From: Natronocella acetinitrilica
Lineage (GTDB): Bacteria > Pseudomonadota > Gammaproteobacteria > Nitrococcales > Aquisalimonadaceae
Length of the DNA stretch: 64,000 nt
Assembly (NCBI RefSeq): GCF_024170285.1
Contig: NZ_JALJXV010000005.1
Location: 124,001-188,000, forward strand
Reading direction: 5' to 3'
The first letter of the stretch is position 1, and each line of letters begins with the position of its first letter. Of this stretch, positions 1 through 8,957 are shown in pieces. A program made the position numbers and the translations under genes. The notes beneath the pieces are model-generated. The model made no database searches and had not been told where the DNA came from. It saw only the letters and a program-made list of their open reading frames with translations.

Positions 1-365
1 CGCTCTACCCTGGCACCGGCAGCGGGCCTCTCCCCGGCGTGGACAACATCATCAACGTGCCCCTCGGACGCATGACCGACTCGCTGGAATTCCGCGACCG
101 CTTCCGGGAGGATCTGTTACCCGCCGTGCGTGCCTTCGGACCACAGTTGATCTTCATTTCGGCCGGCTTCGACGCCCACGCCAATGACCCACTGGCCAAT
201 CTGAACCTGGAGGCGGAGGACTTCGCCTGGGCCACCACCGAACTGCTGGACATTGCGGATCGCTTTGCCAACGGCAACGTGATTTCCACCCTGGAGGGCG
301 GCTACGATCTGCCGGCGCTGGCCGAGTCCACCGCGGCCCATGTACGGGCGCTTATGGACGCTTAG
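1..365 (+). CDS. Histone deacetylase / acetoin utilisation family protein, C-terminal part
   Basis: The frame is open from the window edge (first full codon at base 3), so only the last ~120 residues are visible. They carry late signatures of the zinc-dependent HDAC/AcuC/acetylpolyamine amidohydrolase superfamily: an LYPGTG segment, then NVPL, then SAGFDAH followed by DPLANL, and EGGYD near the C-terminus. The family removes acetyl groups from lysines or small amines in the cytoplasm. The metal-binding histidines of the N-terminal half lie outside the window, so the substrate cannot be judged. The gene converges on the following minus-strand gene with a 12-base gap. Confidence 0.9.
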   Translation, partial: LYPGTGSGPLPGVDNIINVPLGRMTDSLEFRDRFREDLLPAVRAFGPQLIFISAGFDAHANDPLANLNLEAEDFAWATTELLDIADRFANGNVISTLEGGYDLPALAESTAAHVRALMDA

Positions 366-377
366 TGTTACGGGAGA

Positions 378-1136
378 CTAGGGGCGCGACTGACGCCTGT
401 AGGCCGCGATGATCGGCCCCATGGGCCGCACGAAATCGGAACGCCCGAGAGCGGGGGCATGCAGGCTTGACATGGAGCCGTCCAGATAGAGGGCGTTGTG
501 ACAACCAAGCCCATCCCGGAACAGCCGTGCGAATTGATGGAAATTCACCGGATGCTCGCTGATGGCGAACAGCACCTCGTGACCATTGCGCACCCCCACG
601 CCGTTTCGCATACGCAGGGAATTGCTGTCGGGAATGAACCGATGATGCAACTCACCATCTATGACCAGCATCGGGCCTGACTGTGTGGCCAGGTCCGCCG
701 TCGGTGCCTCGGCAAGGTAGCGCTCGGTGTCCAGCACTGCTGCCTCCCCGGCGCGCACCATGAACACGCCATTGGGCTTCATGTGAAAATTGCCGGGGCC
801 ATCGGCGTTGTTGGCGGGACGCAGGACATCCCCATCCTCGATATACAGCCCGGCGGGCCGCAGATCCTCCAGGTACATACCTGCATTCATGGCAAACACG
901 CGCTCAACACTCCCCTGCTGCCGGGGCAGGCGGGCAAAGCTCGCGTAGGGCTGCTCATCCTGGTCCTTCCAGTAAAGCCGCAGGTCATGCATACGCAGAT
1001 CGATCACGCACACGGTGAAGCGTGAGCCATCGAACTGATAGGGCCGGCAGGGCTCGGCGCCGGCTACGGCAACACATGCCGCCAGCAGACCGAAGACCAG
1101 CGCGAGCATCCGCGACCATGTGCCGAAAACCGTCAT
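378..1136 (-). CDS. Exported phosphodiester glycosidase-family (DUF2233) protein
   Basis: A 252-residue protein with an N-terminal signal peptide (hydrophobic residues about 9-26, then AGA before the mature end). The rest matches the NAGPA/phosphodiester glycosidase (DUF2233) family: FTVCVIDLR, NAGMYLED, a GNFHMKPNGVF segment, SGPMLVIDG, then LYLDGSMSSLHAP near the C-terminus. In this family the fold cleaves sugar phosphodiester or similar exopolysaccharide linkages; a periplasmic location is inferred from the signal. It is transcribed leftwards out of a 365-base AT-rich gap holding DnaA-box-like sites. Substrate unknown. Confidence 0.85.
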   Translation of the reverse strand: MTVFGTWSRMLALVFGLLAACVAVAGAEPCRPYQFDGSRFTVCVIDLRMHDLRLYWKDQDEQPYASFARLPRQQGSVERVFAMNAGMYLEDLRPAGLYIEDGDVLRPANNADGPGNFHMKPNGVFMVRAGEAAVLDTERYLAEAPTADLATQSGPMLVIDGELHHRFIPDSNSLRMRNGVGVRNGHEVLFAISEHPVNFHQFARLFRDGLGCHNALYLDGSMSSLHAPALGRSDFVRPMGPIIAAYRRQSRP

Positions 1137-1501
1137 TCATGACCTCGATTCAGGGAGTTGGGGAGCCTTGACAAGCGCCTGTTTCCATTGGATGTCCACA
1201 CGCCGGACGCGGCTTTCAGGAACTTGCAGGAAATCGCCGCATTTTTCCCTGAAAAAATAGCCAGGCAGTTTTATTTGTTTGTTTTTATTGAACTTAATAG
1301 ACATGACGAAAAAGTGACCGAGTTAACGGAAAGCCGTTCACCATGGGAACTTGGGCGTGTTTTTGACCACTCATCCACAGAGTTATCCACAGAAACTGTG
1401 GAAAACCATGACTAACGTCGAGCCAGCAGGCATTTAGCCGCTTTCACCTGAGAAACCACTTTAACTTACCCCACTGCGCCCTAGGGTTGACTTGTCCCTC
1501 G
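1137..1501. other. AT-rich intergenic region without a credible gene
   Basis: This 365-base gap lies between the 5' end of the DUF2233 gene and the 3' end of the DUF427 gene, both on the minus strand. Bases about 1240-1330 are strikingly A/T-rich (runs of T and A, TTTGTTTGTTTTTATTG) compared with the GC-rich surroundings. A cluster of DnaA-box-like nonamers follows at 1371-1405. The promoter of the DUF2233 gene must also lie here, but I could not pick a convincing -35/-10 pair. A short plus-strand frame (1158-1415) crosses the AT-rich part and has no protein-like features. Confidence 0.6.
1371..1405. promoter_or_regulatory. Cluster of three DnaA-box-like nonamers
   Basis: TCATCCACA at 1371-1379 (one mismatch), a perfect consensus box TTATCCACA at 1383-1391, and an inverted TTTTCCACA at 1397-1405 (read as TGTGGAAAA on the plus strand). 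The last two form a perfect CCACAG-AAA-CTGTGG palindrome. A weaker match, ATGTCCACA, lies at 1192-1200. Three near-consensus boxes within 35 bases beside an AT-rich tract is the arrangement of DnaA-binding regions. Whether this is an origin, a DnaA-titration site or a DnaA-controlled promoter cannot be told from the sequence. Confidence 0.55.
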
Positions 1502-1978
1502 TTACCAGCCCAGTGTCCCCGGCCCACCCTTGAACGGGCCACGGATGTTTCCCGTGATCCAGCCACCGTAGAAATTGCCCGTTTGTGGCTGTACCCGTTC
1601 GTCATCCACGTAACAGGCGTCGACCCGTCCGGCATAGAAGGACACATGGCCGGCGATGTTCGCATGGCTGGCGGTGGGCGTGTCGTAACACCAGCACACG
1701 TCAGCCACCAGCGTATCCCCCAGTCGCAGATGCCAGTACCGGGCCACGCCCTTGAACTCGCAGTAGGTCTGGGTGGTGCTCTCTTCCAGACAGGTCCAGT
1801 CGATACTGGCAGGGGGCAGGTAGTAGCAGGGCGGATGCGATGTCTCCAGCACCCGGTAACCGCCGCTGGCATCGGCGAGTGTGTGCCCGGCATGAATGAC
1901 GCGCAATCGGCTCCCGGTGGGTTCCACCCGGGGAGGGCGTGGATAATCCCAAACCGATTCCACCGCCGGACCACTCAT
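1502..1978 (-). CDS. DUF427 domain-containing protein
   Basis: 158 residues, matching the beta-rich DUF427 family over its full length: WDYPRPPRVEP at the N-terminus, a VIHAGHTLADA strand pair, SHPPCYYLP, CEFKGVARYWHL and FYAGRVDACYVDDERVQPQ. The family is widespread in bacteria and fungi without an agreed activity. The protein has no signal peptide or membrane segment and is probably cytoplasmic. Its start overlaps the stop of the upstream gene by four bases, so the two are probably co-transcribed and translationally coupled. Confidence 0.88.
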   Translation of the reverse strand: MSGPAVESVWDYPRPPRVEPTGSRLRVIHAGHTLADASGGYRVLETSHPPCYYLPPASIDWTCLEESTTQTYCEFKGVARYWHLRLGDTLVADVCWCYDTPTASHANIAGHVSFYAGRVDACYVDDERVQPQTGNFYGGWITGNIRGPFKGGPGTLGW

Positions 1979-2736
1979 GAGGCTGTGGCACCGCTATCAG
2001 CGCTCACGGAACGCCGGGTATAGGACACGTCGTCAATCTCCATCCATCCCAGGCGCGTGGCGCGCAACAACTGGCCGTTGGGCATGCAGGGGAACACGCG
2101 CCGCCGGGTGGCATGCACGAATCCGGCGAAGGACTCATGCTCCTCCAGCGACTGCCCCACCCGCCAGAAAGCACCGTAAAGATTCGGTGCGTAGTCCATT
2201 CGACGCAGCAATCCCGCCGCATCGGCATAGAGGATCTGATCCGGGGAGTACGTGGGCACATCCGCCGGAAACACCACCCGCAGGGCCTGCAGGCGTTCGC
2301 CAGCCAACTCCAACGGCTCGAGTTGCTCCAGCTCGCAGCCGCTGCGCAGCAGCGAAAACGGCAGGCAGAGGGCCTGCCAGAGGCTGAGGCCGCAGTAGTA
2401 AAGCACGTCGAGTCGATCCCACAGGAACCAGTGGCGGAAGGTGCGAAACACGGCGCCCGGACCACAGCGTTCCTCGAGAACGCCGCCATCAGCGGCCTCG
2501 ATCCACACCCGGCTGGAGGCAAAACGGCCGGTGCAGCCGGGCTCGGGCCAGTCGGCGATGGACACTGTCGGCATGGACGCCGAAACAGTCACTTCGGCTT
2601 CCTGCAGGGGCGAACCCTGCATTCGCGAGGTAAACTCCAGACCGCCCATGGAGACACGGGCAAGCACTTCACCGACGTCACGCCAGCGCTCCGCTCCACC
2701 ATGGGAATCAATGATTCGGTCAACAAGGGTCTTCAC
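1975..2736 (-). CDS. Conserved hypothetical protein, GTG start
   Basis: I do not recognise a named family. The product (253 residues from GTG at 2736) begins VKTLVDRIIDSHGGAERW, a start seen in several uncharacterised proteins and reminiscent of lipoprotein-carrier-like beta-barrel folds, followed by many beta-strand-like stretches and ADVPTYSPDQILYAD. I chose GTG 2736 rather than the farther 2796 because AGAGGTGG lies just upstream and similarity-like sequence begins there. There is no signal peptide from this start. It overlaps the DUF427 gene by four bases. Confidence 0.65.
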   Translation of the reverse strand: MKTLVDRIIDSHGGAERWRDVGEVLARVSMGGLEFTSRMQGSPLQEAEVTVSASMPTVSIADWPEPGCTGRFASSRVWIEAADGGVLEERCGPGAVFRTFRHWFLWDRLDVLYYCGLSLWQALCLPFSLLRSGCELEQLEPLELAGERLQALRVVFPADVPTYSPDQILYADAAGLLRRMDYAPNLYGAFWRVGQSLEEHESFAGFVHATRRRVFPCMPNGQLLRATRLGWMEIDDVSYTRRSVSADSGATAS

Positions 2737-2847
2737 AGGCGCCACCTCTGACCGGGACCGTCCGCGCGCAACCGATAGCCTCAACCCTGCCACCATGTCC
2801 GCTTCCAGTCCAGCAGCTTGCGGTCTGCCGCCACCAGTCCATCGGTA

Positions 2848-3951
2848 TCAGACCCGGTGGGCCGAACCCAGGTATTCGGACGAGCGCATCTCGCGGAGGC
2901 GACTGACGGTACGGTCGAATTCGAAGGCGAGCCGCTTGCCCTGATACAGCTCCTCAACCGGGGCAGCGGCGGACAGCAGCAGTTTCACGTGGCGATCGTA
3001 GAATTCATCCACCAGGCTGATGAAGCGTCGGGCTGATTCGTCACTGTCGCCATCGAGTATCGGCACCCCGGAGATGATCACCGTGTGAAACTCCCGGGCG
3101 ATCTCGATGTAGTCCACCTGACTGCGTGGTCCCTCGCAGATGGCCTTGTAGTCGAACCAGACCACGTCATCAGCCCGCGCCCGCACCGGGATCTTGCGAC
3201 CCTCCACCAGTATGCTGCTGTCGTAGCGGGGTTTCTCCGGCGCCAAATGCTCGAACTCTTCCTTCAGCGCCGCGGCGGCGGCCTCATCCGCCGGTGTATG
3301 GTAGATCTCGGCCTGTTCCAGGTAACGCAGCCGGTAGTCGGTGCCACCGTCCACATTGAGCACCCGGGTATGGGTTTCCAGCAGGCGAATCGCCGGCAGA
3401 AAGCGCTCGCGCTGCAGGCCGTCCCGATAGAGCTTGTCCGGCGGAATGTTGGAGGTCGCCACCAGCGTGACACCCTTCATGAACAGGGCATCGAGCAGGC
3501 CGCCCAGGATCATGGCATCGGTGATATCGGAGACGTAGAACTCGTCAAAACAGAGTACGCGATTATCGGCGGCGAAATCTTCCGCCACCCGGGTCAGCGG
3601 GCTCTGCTGATCACGCAGTTTTTTCAGTTCGCCGTGCACCATGTGCATGAAGCGATGAAAGTGCATCCGCCGCTTGCCCGGGAAGGGCAGGCAATCGAAG
3701 AAGGTATCCATGAGATAGGTCTTGCCGCGACCCACACCACCCCATAGGTAGAGACCCTGGACCGGCTTGCGCACGACGCTGCGCCGACCAAGCAGTTTGC
3801 CCAGCACGCCCCTGGCGGGGGCCTCTTCCCGGGGTTGCGCGAGCAATTCATCGTAGAGCGCCTGCAGCGCTTCCACCGCCCGCCGCTGCGCCGGGTCGTC
3901 GACGAAGCCGGCGGTTTCCAGATCGCGGTTGTAACGTTCAATGGGGGTCAT
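2848..3951 (-). CDS. zapE: Cell division protein ZapE (AFG1-like ATPase)
   Basis: 367 residues starting [12 protein letters not shown], typical of bacterial ZapE/YhcM. The P-loop GGVGRGKT is at residues 71-78, within [17 protein letters not shown]; Walker B is [11 protein letters not shown], and [12 protein letters not shown] is the family's sensor region. The C-terminus [14 protein letters not shown] is also diagnostic. ZapE is an FtsZ-associated ATPase that affects Z-ring stability at constriction; its yeast relative Afg1 is mitochondrial. It is divergent from ilvD across a 159-base gap. Confidence 0.95.
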   Translation of the reverse strand: MTPIERYNRDLETAGFVDDPAQRRAVEALQALYDELLAQPREEAPARGVLGKLLGRRSVVRKPVQGLYLWGGVGRGKTYLMDTFFDCLPFPGKRRMHFHRFMHMVHGELKKLRDQQSPLTRVAEDFAADNRVLCFDEFYVSDITDAMILGGLLDALFMKGVTLVATSNIPPDKLYRDGLQRERFLPAIRLLETHTRVLNVDGGTDYRLRYLEQAEIYHTPADEAAAAALKEEFEHLAPEKPRYDSSILVEGRKIPVRARADDVVWFDYKAICEGPRSQVDYIEIAREFHTVIISGVPILDGDSDESARRFISLVDEFYDRHVKLLLSAAAPVEELYQGKRLAFEFDRTVSRLREMRSSEYLGSAHRV

Positions 3952-4110
3952 GTTTTCTTATGTTGCAATGCAATGTCCGGCGCGCATTATAGCGTCGTCA
4001 ATCAACCCGCGCCGAGAAGGCTCCGCAATTGCTACAATGAGCGCCTTTTCCTGCGACCGGACGGCGAGGGACATGCACCGCGAGCGACCGACACGAGGAG
4101 TGGCATAACA

Positions 4111-5799
4111 ATGGCAGACAACAGGCGTAGCAAGGCAGTGACAGCGGGTGTGAAGCGCGCACCGAACCGGGCGATGCTCCGGGCGGTGGGCTTCAAGGAT
4201 GAGGATTTCGACAAACCCATTGTCGGCGTGGGCAACGCCCACAGCACCATCACCCCCTGCAACATGGGTATCGGACCGATTGCCGCCCGGGCCGAGGAAG
4301 CGCTGCGCCGCGCCGGCGCCATGCCACAGAACTTCGGCACCATCACCATTTCCGACGGCATCTCCATGGGCACCGAAGGCATGAAGTATTCGCTGGTGTC
4401 CCGGGAGGTGATTGCCGACTCCATCGAGACGGTGGTCAACGGCCAGAGCATGGACGGCATCCTCGCCACCGGTGGCTGCGACAAGAACATGCCCGGCGCC
4501 ATGATCGCCCTGGCGCGCCTGAACGTGCCCGGTATTTTCGTCTATGGCGGGACCATCCTGCCCGGTCACTACAAGGGCCAGGACCTGACCATCGTCAGCG
4601 CCTTCGAAGCGGTGGGGCAGTACTCGGCGGGCAACCTGTCCGATGAAGACCTCAAGGGCGTGGAGAGCAACGCCTGCCCGGGTGCCGGCTCCTGTGGCGG
4701 CATGTACACGGCCAACACCATGTCCAGCGCCTTCGAGGCCATGGGCATGAGCCTGATGGGCTCCTCCACCCAGTCCGCCGTGGATCCGGAGAAGGCGGAC
4801 TCCGCTGCCCGCTCCGCCGAAGTACTGGTGGACGCGATCCGCGCCAACCGCAAGCCCCGGGATATCATGACCCGCAAGGCCTTCGAGAACGGCTTCGCCC
4901 TGGTCATGGCGGTGGGTGGATCCACCAACGCGGTGCTGCACCTGCTGGCCATCGCCAACGCCGCCGAGGTGGACTTCTCCATCGATGACGTGGAGGAGAT
5001 CCGTCGCAAGGTCCCCGTGTTCTGCGACCTCAAGCCCTCGGGCCGCTACGTGACCAGCGAGTTCCACAAGGTGGGCGGGACGCCGCAGGTCATGAAGATG
5101 CTGCTGAACAATGGCCTGCTGCATGGTGATTGCCTGACCATTACCGGGCAGACCATCGCCGAGCTACTGGCGGACGTGCCGGATGAACCAGCGGCGGGAC
5201 AGGACATCATTCGCCCCTTCGACAAGCCGCTTTACAGCCATGGTCACCTGGCCATTCTTCGCGGCAACCTGGCGGAGGAAGGCGCGGTGGCGAAGATCAC
5301 CGGCCTGAAGAAGTCCTCCATCACCGGCCCGGCCCGGGTGTTCGACTCAGAAGAGGCGTGCATGGATGCCATCATGGCCCGGGAGATCAAGGCCGGCGAC
5401 GTGCTGGTGATCCGCTACGAAGGCCCCAAGGGTGGGCCGGGCATGCGCGAGATGCTCTCCCCCACTTCGGCAATCATCGGTGCGGGGCTCGGCGACGAGG
5501 TCGGGCTGATCACCGACGGCCGCTTCTCCGGAGGCACCTACGGCATGGTGGTGGGTCACGTGGCACCGGAGGCCTACGTGGGTGGCAACATCGCCCTGGT
5601 GCGCGATGGCGACACCATCACCATCGACGCCAGGCGCAACCTGCTGGAGGTGGCGCTCTCCGACGACGAGTTGGCCCAGCGGCGCAGCGAATGGAAGAAG
5701 CCCGAACCCCGGTATCGGCGCGGGGTGCTGGCCAAGTACGCCAAGCTTGTGTCCTCGGCCCGCTTCGGTGCAGTGACCGACAAGGACCTGGATATCTAG
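4111..5799 (+). CDS. ilvD: Dihydroxy-acid dehydratase
   Basis: 562 residues. It dehydrates 2,3-dihydroxy-isovalerate and 2,3-dihydroxy-3-methylvalerate to the 2-oxo acids of valine and isoleucine synthesis, using an iron-sulfur cluster. The diagnostic [12 protein letters not shown] (cluster and substrate site) and [16 protein letters not shown] signatures are intact, as are [15 protein letters not shown] and TDGRFSGG near the C-terminus. The start [16 protein letters not shown] follows GAGGAG; the open frame upstream is not conserved. Length is that of the shorter ilvD class (about 560). No other ilv genes are adjacent; a TSUP exporter follows 33 bases downstream. Confidence 0.97.
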   Translation: MADNRRSKAVTAGVKRAPNRAMLRAVGFKDEDFDKPIVGVGNAHSTITPCNMGIGPIAARAEEALRRAGAMPQNFGTITISDGISMGTEGMKYSLVSREVIADSIETVVNGQSMDGILATGGCDKNMPGAMIALARLNVPGIFVYGGTILPGHYKGQDLTIVSAFEAVGQYSAGNLSDEDLKGVESNACPGAGSCGGMYTANTMSSAFEAMGMSLMGSSTQSAVDPEKADSAARSAEVLVDAIRANRKPRDIMTRKAFENGFALVMAVGGSTNAVLHLLAIANAAEVDFSIDDVEEIRRKVPVFCDLKPSGRYVTSEFHKVGGTPQVMKMLLNNGLLHGDCLTITGQTIAELLADVPDEPAAGQDIIRPFDKPLYSHGHLAILRGNLAEEGAVAKITGLKKSSITGPARVFDSEEACMDAIMAREIKAGDVLVIRYEGPKGGPGMREMLSPTSAIIGAGLGDEVGLITDGRFSGGTYGMVVGHVAPEAYVGGNIALVRDGDTITIDARRNLLEVALSDDELAQRRSEWKKPEPRYRRGVLAKYAKLVSSARFGAVTDKDLDI

Positions 5800-5832
5800 G
5801 GAGCTATCCGGGGAGACTCCCGGCGTGCCTGT

Positions 5833-6576
5833 ATGAGCCTGGAACCCATCGTCGTCGCCGGCGTGTTCGCCGCGTTCTTCGCCGGCGGCGTGATCAAGGG
5901 CATGGCCGGCTTCGGCCTGCCCCTGGTCAGCCTGCCTCTGCTGACCCTGGTAGTGGATGTGCGCATCGCTCTGGCATTGATGGTGGTGCCCATTGTGGGC
6001 ACCAACGTCTACCAGACCATACAGGGCGGTCTGGGGCTGTCCACACTGCGCAGTTTCTGGTGGCTGTTCCTGGTGATGGCGCTGGGCTTTCCTGTGGGCG
6101 CACTGCTGATCTTCTGGTTGGATCCATCCCTGCTGGTGGGGTTGCTGGGTCTCGCCATCGCTGCCTTCGCGACCTTCAACCTGCTGCAACCATCCCTGAC
6201 GCTGCCTGCTCGCTTGCATCGTCCGGTGGGAATCGGCGCCGCATTCACCGGCGGCGTGCTGGGCGGGCTGACCACGCTGTTCGGTCCACCCCTGCTCATG
6301 TACCTGCTGGCGCTGCAACTCCCGCACAAGGTGTTCATGCGGTTGCTCGGAGCCATTTACCTGTTCGGCGGAGTGCTACTGCTCGTCACCTATGCCGGCA
6401 CCAGCATCCTGACACCGATCCTGGCGGTCTATTCAACGCTGTGCATCGTGCCCGGCATACTCGGCATGAAAGCCGGGCAGGCTTGGGGCAACCTGGTCGC
6501 ACCGGCAACCATGCGGCGCCTGACGCTGCTGTTCCTGCTACTCATGGGCGGGACCATGCTGCGCAACTTCTTCTGA
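5833..6576 (+). CDS. Sulfite exporter TauE/SafE (TSUP) family transporter
   Basis: A 247-residue polytopic membrane protein with about eight hydrophobic segments in two repeats. The first repeat is marked by GGVIKGMAGFGLPLVSLPLL and the second by GGVLGGLTTLFGPPLLMYLLAL, the paired glycine/proline motifs of the TauE/SafE (DUF81) family. Members export organosulfur or carboxylate anions; the substrate here is not determinable. It sits 33 bases after ilvD and may be read in the same transcript, although no metabolic link is evident. Confidence 0.9.
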   Translation: MSLEPIVVAGVFAAFFAGGVIKGMAGFGLPLVSLPLLTLVVDVRIALALMVVPIVGTNVYQTIQGGLGLSTLRSFWWLFLVMALGFPVGALLIFWLDPSLLVGLLGLAIAAFATFNLLQPSLTLPARLHRPVGIGAAFTGGVLGGLTTLFGPPLLMYLLALQLPHKVFMRLLGAIYLFGGVLLLVTYAGTSILTPILAVYSTLCIVPGILGMKAGQAWGNLVAPATMRRLTLLFLLLMGGTMLRNFF

Positions 6577-6591
6577 GAGAGGGCGTCCCTG

Positions 6592-7299
6592 TCACACCAC
6601 CGTGACCTGGATGGCGCCAACACCCGCAATCCGGGCGTCCAGGATGTCACCCCGCGCCACGGCGCCAACCCCCGCCGGCGTCCCGGTCATGATAAGGTCC
6701 CCGGGGCACAGTTCGAACAGGGCCGACAGATGCGCGATGATCTCCGGCACTGTCCAGATCATTTGCTTGAGATCCCCTTGTTGTCTTGGCACCCCGTTGA
6801 CCAGAAGCCGGATATCGCCCTGCTGCGGATGCCCGACCCGGGCCACCGGGGCAAGGGAACCACAGGGAGCGGAATGCTCGAAAGCCTTGCCAACCTCCCA
6901 GGGCCGTCCCGCCGCCTTTGCAGCCGCCTGCAGATCACGTCGGGTCATGTCGATACCTACCGCGTAGCCCCAGACACAGGCCAGAGCCTGCGACGCGGAA
7001 ATGTCGCGCCCACCCCGGGAGAGCGCCACCACCAGCTCCACTTCGTGGTGCACATCCTGAGAGGCTGCGGGGTAAGGGAACACGCTATGCTCCCCGGGCA
7101 GGAGGTTGTCCGGGTTCTTCTGAAAGAAGAACGGCGGCTCCCGATTCGGGTCGTGTCCCATTTCCACCGCATGCGCGGCATAATTCCTCCCCACGCAGTA
7201 GACGCGGCGCACCGGAAACAGCGCGTCATCGCCCTGCACCGGCAGGACAGTCACGGGTGGGGGGGCAAGGACATAGCGGGATTCGTCGGCAGCGGACAT
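6592..7299 (-). CDS. Fumarylacetoacetate hydrolase (FAH) family protein
   Basis: 235 residues of the FAH fold that hydrolyses or decarboxylates beta-dicarbonyl acids with a divalent metal. Visible signatures are RVYCVGRNYAAHAVEMG, EPPFFFQKNPDNLLP, HHEVELVVALSRGG (metal-site acidic residues), GYAVGIDMTRRDLQ, KAFEHSAPCG and the terminal GDLIMTGTPAGVGAV. The HxxH-rich N-terminus most resembles fumarylpyruvate hydrolase or maleylpyruvate-pathway members, but no aromatic degradation genes are nearby. The start ATG at 7299 is preceded by AGGAGGGG; a longer upstream frame lacks this. It converges on the TSUP gene. Confidence 0.9.
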   Translation of the reverse strand: MSAADESRYVLAPPPVTVLPVQGDDALFPVRRVYCVGRNYAAHAVEMGHDPNREPPFFFQKNPDNLLPGEHSVFPYPAASQDVHHEVELVVALSRGGRDISASQALACVWGYAVGIDMTRRDLQAAAKAAGRPWEVGKAFEHSAPCGSLAPVARVGHPQQGDIRLLVNGVPRQQGDLKQMIWTVPEIIAHLSALFELCPGDLIMTGTPAGVGAVARGDILDARIAGVGAIQVTVV

Positions 7300-7439
7300 C
7301 CGGGCCCCTCCTGATTCATGACGCTGATACGCAGACCTCAAGATACCAGTGTCCGGAACCCAGGGGCCGGTAATCGGTCCATGGTCATTCGGGTTGGCCG
7401 CCGGCCGTCCAACCCAGGATTCTCACGACGGGAGGCTTC

Positions 7440-8438
7440 ATGGAGTTGCTGTCCGAGTACGGTCTGTTTCTTGCCAAGACCCTGACCCTGGCTGCGGCCG
7501 TGCTGATCGTGGTGGGCACCATCATCAGTATGGGCAGTCGCGGCCGGGATCGCAGCCGGGAACAATTGGTCATCCGCAAGCTGAACCAGCGCTACCAGGA
7601 CATGGAGCAGACGCTGCGTCAGGCCGTGGTCCAGAGGCCCAGGAGACGGCTGCGCCTGCCCTTTGGCGACCGGAAAAAGGACCTGCCCGACGAGAAGCCG
7701 GACCCGGAGCGCAAGCGGGTCTATGTGCTGCGCTTTGATGGCGACCTGCGGGCCAGCAAGGTGGACAGCCTGCGCGAGGAAATCTCGGCGGTGCTCACCT
7801 TGGCCCGACCCGGGCAGGATGAAGTGGTGGTAACCATCGAGAGCGGCGGCGGACTGGTGCACAGTTACGGACTGGCTGCCTCCCAGCTTGCCCGCCTGCG
7901 TCAGCACGAAGTTGCGCTGACGGCAGCGGTGGACAAGGTCGCCGCCAGCGGCGGCTACATGATGGCCGCTGTTGCCAACCGGATCATTGCCGCGCCGTTC
8001 GCCATCGTCGGCTCCATCGGCGTAGTGGCGCAAATACCCAATCTGCACCGTTTCCTGAAAAAGCATGACATTGACCTGGAACTGCACACCGCCGGTGAAC
8101 ACAAGCGCACCCTCACCGTGCTCGGCAAGAACACGGAGTCGGGCCGCCGCAAGTTCCAGCAGGAACTCGACACCACCCACGACCTGTTCAAGGACTTCGT
8201 GCATCGCTACCGGCCACAGCTCGAACTCGACAAGGTGGCCTCCGGCGAGCACTGGTACGGGGAGCAGGCAAAGGGCCTTGGCCTGGTGGATGAGTTGCGC
8301 ACCAGCGACGATCTCCTCATGGACCTGACCAGGGAGGCGGATGTCTTTCAGATCACCTTCCGTCGCAAGGAGTCCATGTCCCGGCGCCTTACCCTGGCGG
8401 TGGAGACGGCCATGGAGCGCTGGATGGGGCGCGGCTGA
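7440..8438 (+). CDS. sohB: SohB inner-membrane serine protease (S49 family)
   Basis: 332 residues. One N-terminal transmembrane segment (about 9-32) anchors a cytoplasmic linker and an S49 (SppA-like) domain from about residue 95. The catalytic serine is in AASGGYMMA (about residue 170) and the lysine of the Ser-Lys dyad in GEHKRTLT (about residue 222), with SIGVVAQIPN between them. SohB is a putative signal-peptide or membrane-protein peptidase, originally found as a multicopy suppressor of degP loss. It is single-cistron here, convergent with tusA. Confidence 0.94.
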   Translation: MELLSEYGLFLAKTLTLAAAVLIVVGTIISMGSRGRDRSREQLVIRKLNQRYQDMEQTLRQAVVQRPRRRLRLPFGDRKKDLPDEKPDPERKRVYVLRFDGDLRASKVDSLREEISAVLTLARPGQDEVVVTIESGGGLVHSYGLAASQLARLRQHEVALTAAVDKVAASGGYMMAAVANRIIAAPFAIVGSIGVVAQIPNLHRFLKKHDIDLELHTAGEHKRTLTVLGKNTESGRRKFQQELDTTHDLFKDFVHRYRPQLELDKVASGEHWYGEQAKGLGLVDELRTSDDLLMDLTREADVFQITFRRKESMSRRLTLAVETAMERWMGRG

Positions 8439-8455
8439 CGCTGCCCCCGGCTGTG

Positions 8456-8695
8456 TCAGTCCTCGCCCTTTTCCACCAGGAAGATGTAGACGCCGTCCTG
8501 TTCCCGGTGGCTGAGCATCCGGTGGTTGGTCTTTTCGGTGAACGCCAGAAAGTCGATCACCGCGTGGGGGTCCGTGGCCTCGACGCGAAGCACCTCTCCC
8601 ACGGCCAGGCGCAGCAGGGCACGCTTGGTCTGAAGAATCGGCAGCGGACAGTTCAGGCCGCGGGCGTCGAGTTGATGCTGGTGTTGGTTGGTCAT
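8456..8695 (-). CDS. tusA: TusA-type sulfur carrier protein
   Basis: A 79-residue protein, the usual TusA size, with the invariant RGLNCPLPIL motif placing the sulfur-carrying cysteine at residue 16. TusA accepts persulfide sulfur from IscS and relays it, for tRNA 2-thiouridine synthesis or, in sulfur oxidisers, in sulfur trafficking. The start MTNQHQHQLDARGLN was chosen because the longer frame upstream has no relation to the family. It is not linked here to tusBCD, dsr or hdr genes, so a tRNA-thiolation role is the simpler reading. Confidence 0.93.
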   Translation of the reverse strand: MTNQHQHQLDARGLNCPLPILQTKRALLRLAVGEVLRVEATDPHAVIDFLAFTEKTNHRMLSHREQDGVYIFLVEKGED

Positions 8696-8786
8696 CTGAC
8701 ATGCAAGCCGTTGGCCGCCATGCGCATGGCTGGCGGGCGTGATCGGGAATGGTAAGATAACGCCCCTTTTGAACGAGGCATATCCC

Positions 8787-8951
8787 ATGAGCAAGAAAGA
8801 GCACGACGAAGCCATTGACCCGCGCTCGTTCACCGACAAGCGCATCCTCGAGGAGCACAGCCGCGAGGAAGTGGAAGCCTGGCGGCGCGAGGCACACGCC
8901 CAGCATAAGCGCTGGATGGAAGTGATGCACAACCAGTACGGCAAGGACTGA
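8787..8951 (+). CDS. Small conserved-type hypothetical protein (54 aa)
   Basis: A 54-residue, strongly charged and probably helical protein (MSKKEHDEAIDPRSFTDKR, then EEHSREEVEAWRREAHAQHKRW) with no cysteine, signal or membrane segment. Its codon use looks like that of the neighbours. It ends a few bases before the convergent hydrolase gene and is divergent from tusA. I recognise no family and assign no function. Confidence 0.6.
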   Translation: MSKKEHDEAIDPRSFTDKRILEEHSREEVEAWRREAHAQHKRWMEVMHNQYGKD

Positions 8952-8957
8952 CCGGGC

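Noticed and set aside
1158-1415. 85-residue plus-strand frame in the AT-rich gap
   Set aside because: It crosses the AT-rich tract and the DnaA boxes, lacks a ribosome-binding site and protein-like features, and matches no recognised family.
3958-5124. 388-residue frame antisense to ilvD
   Set aside because: It is a Gly/His-rich mirror frame, as expected opposite a GC-rich coding strand; ilvD is unambiguous.
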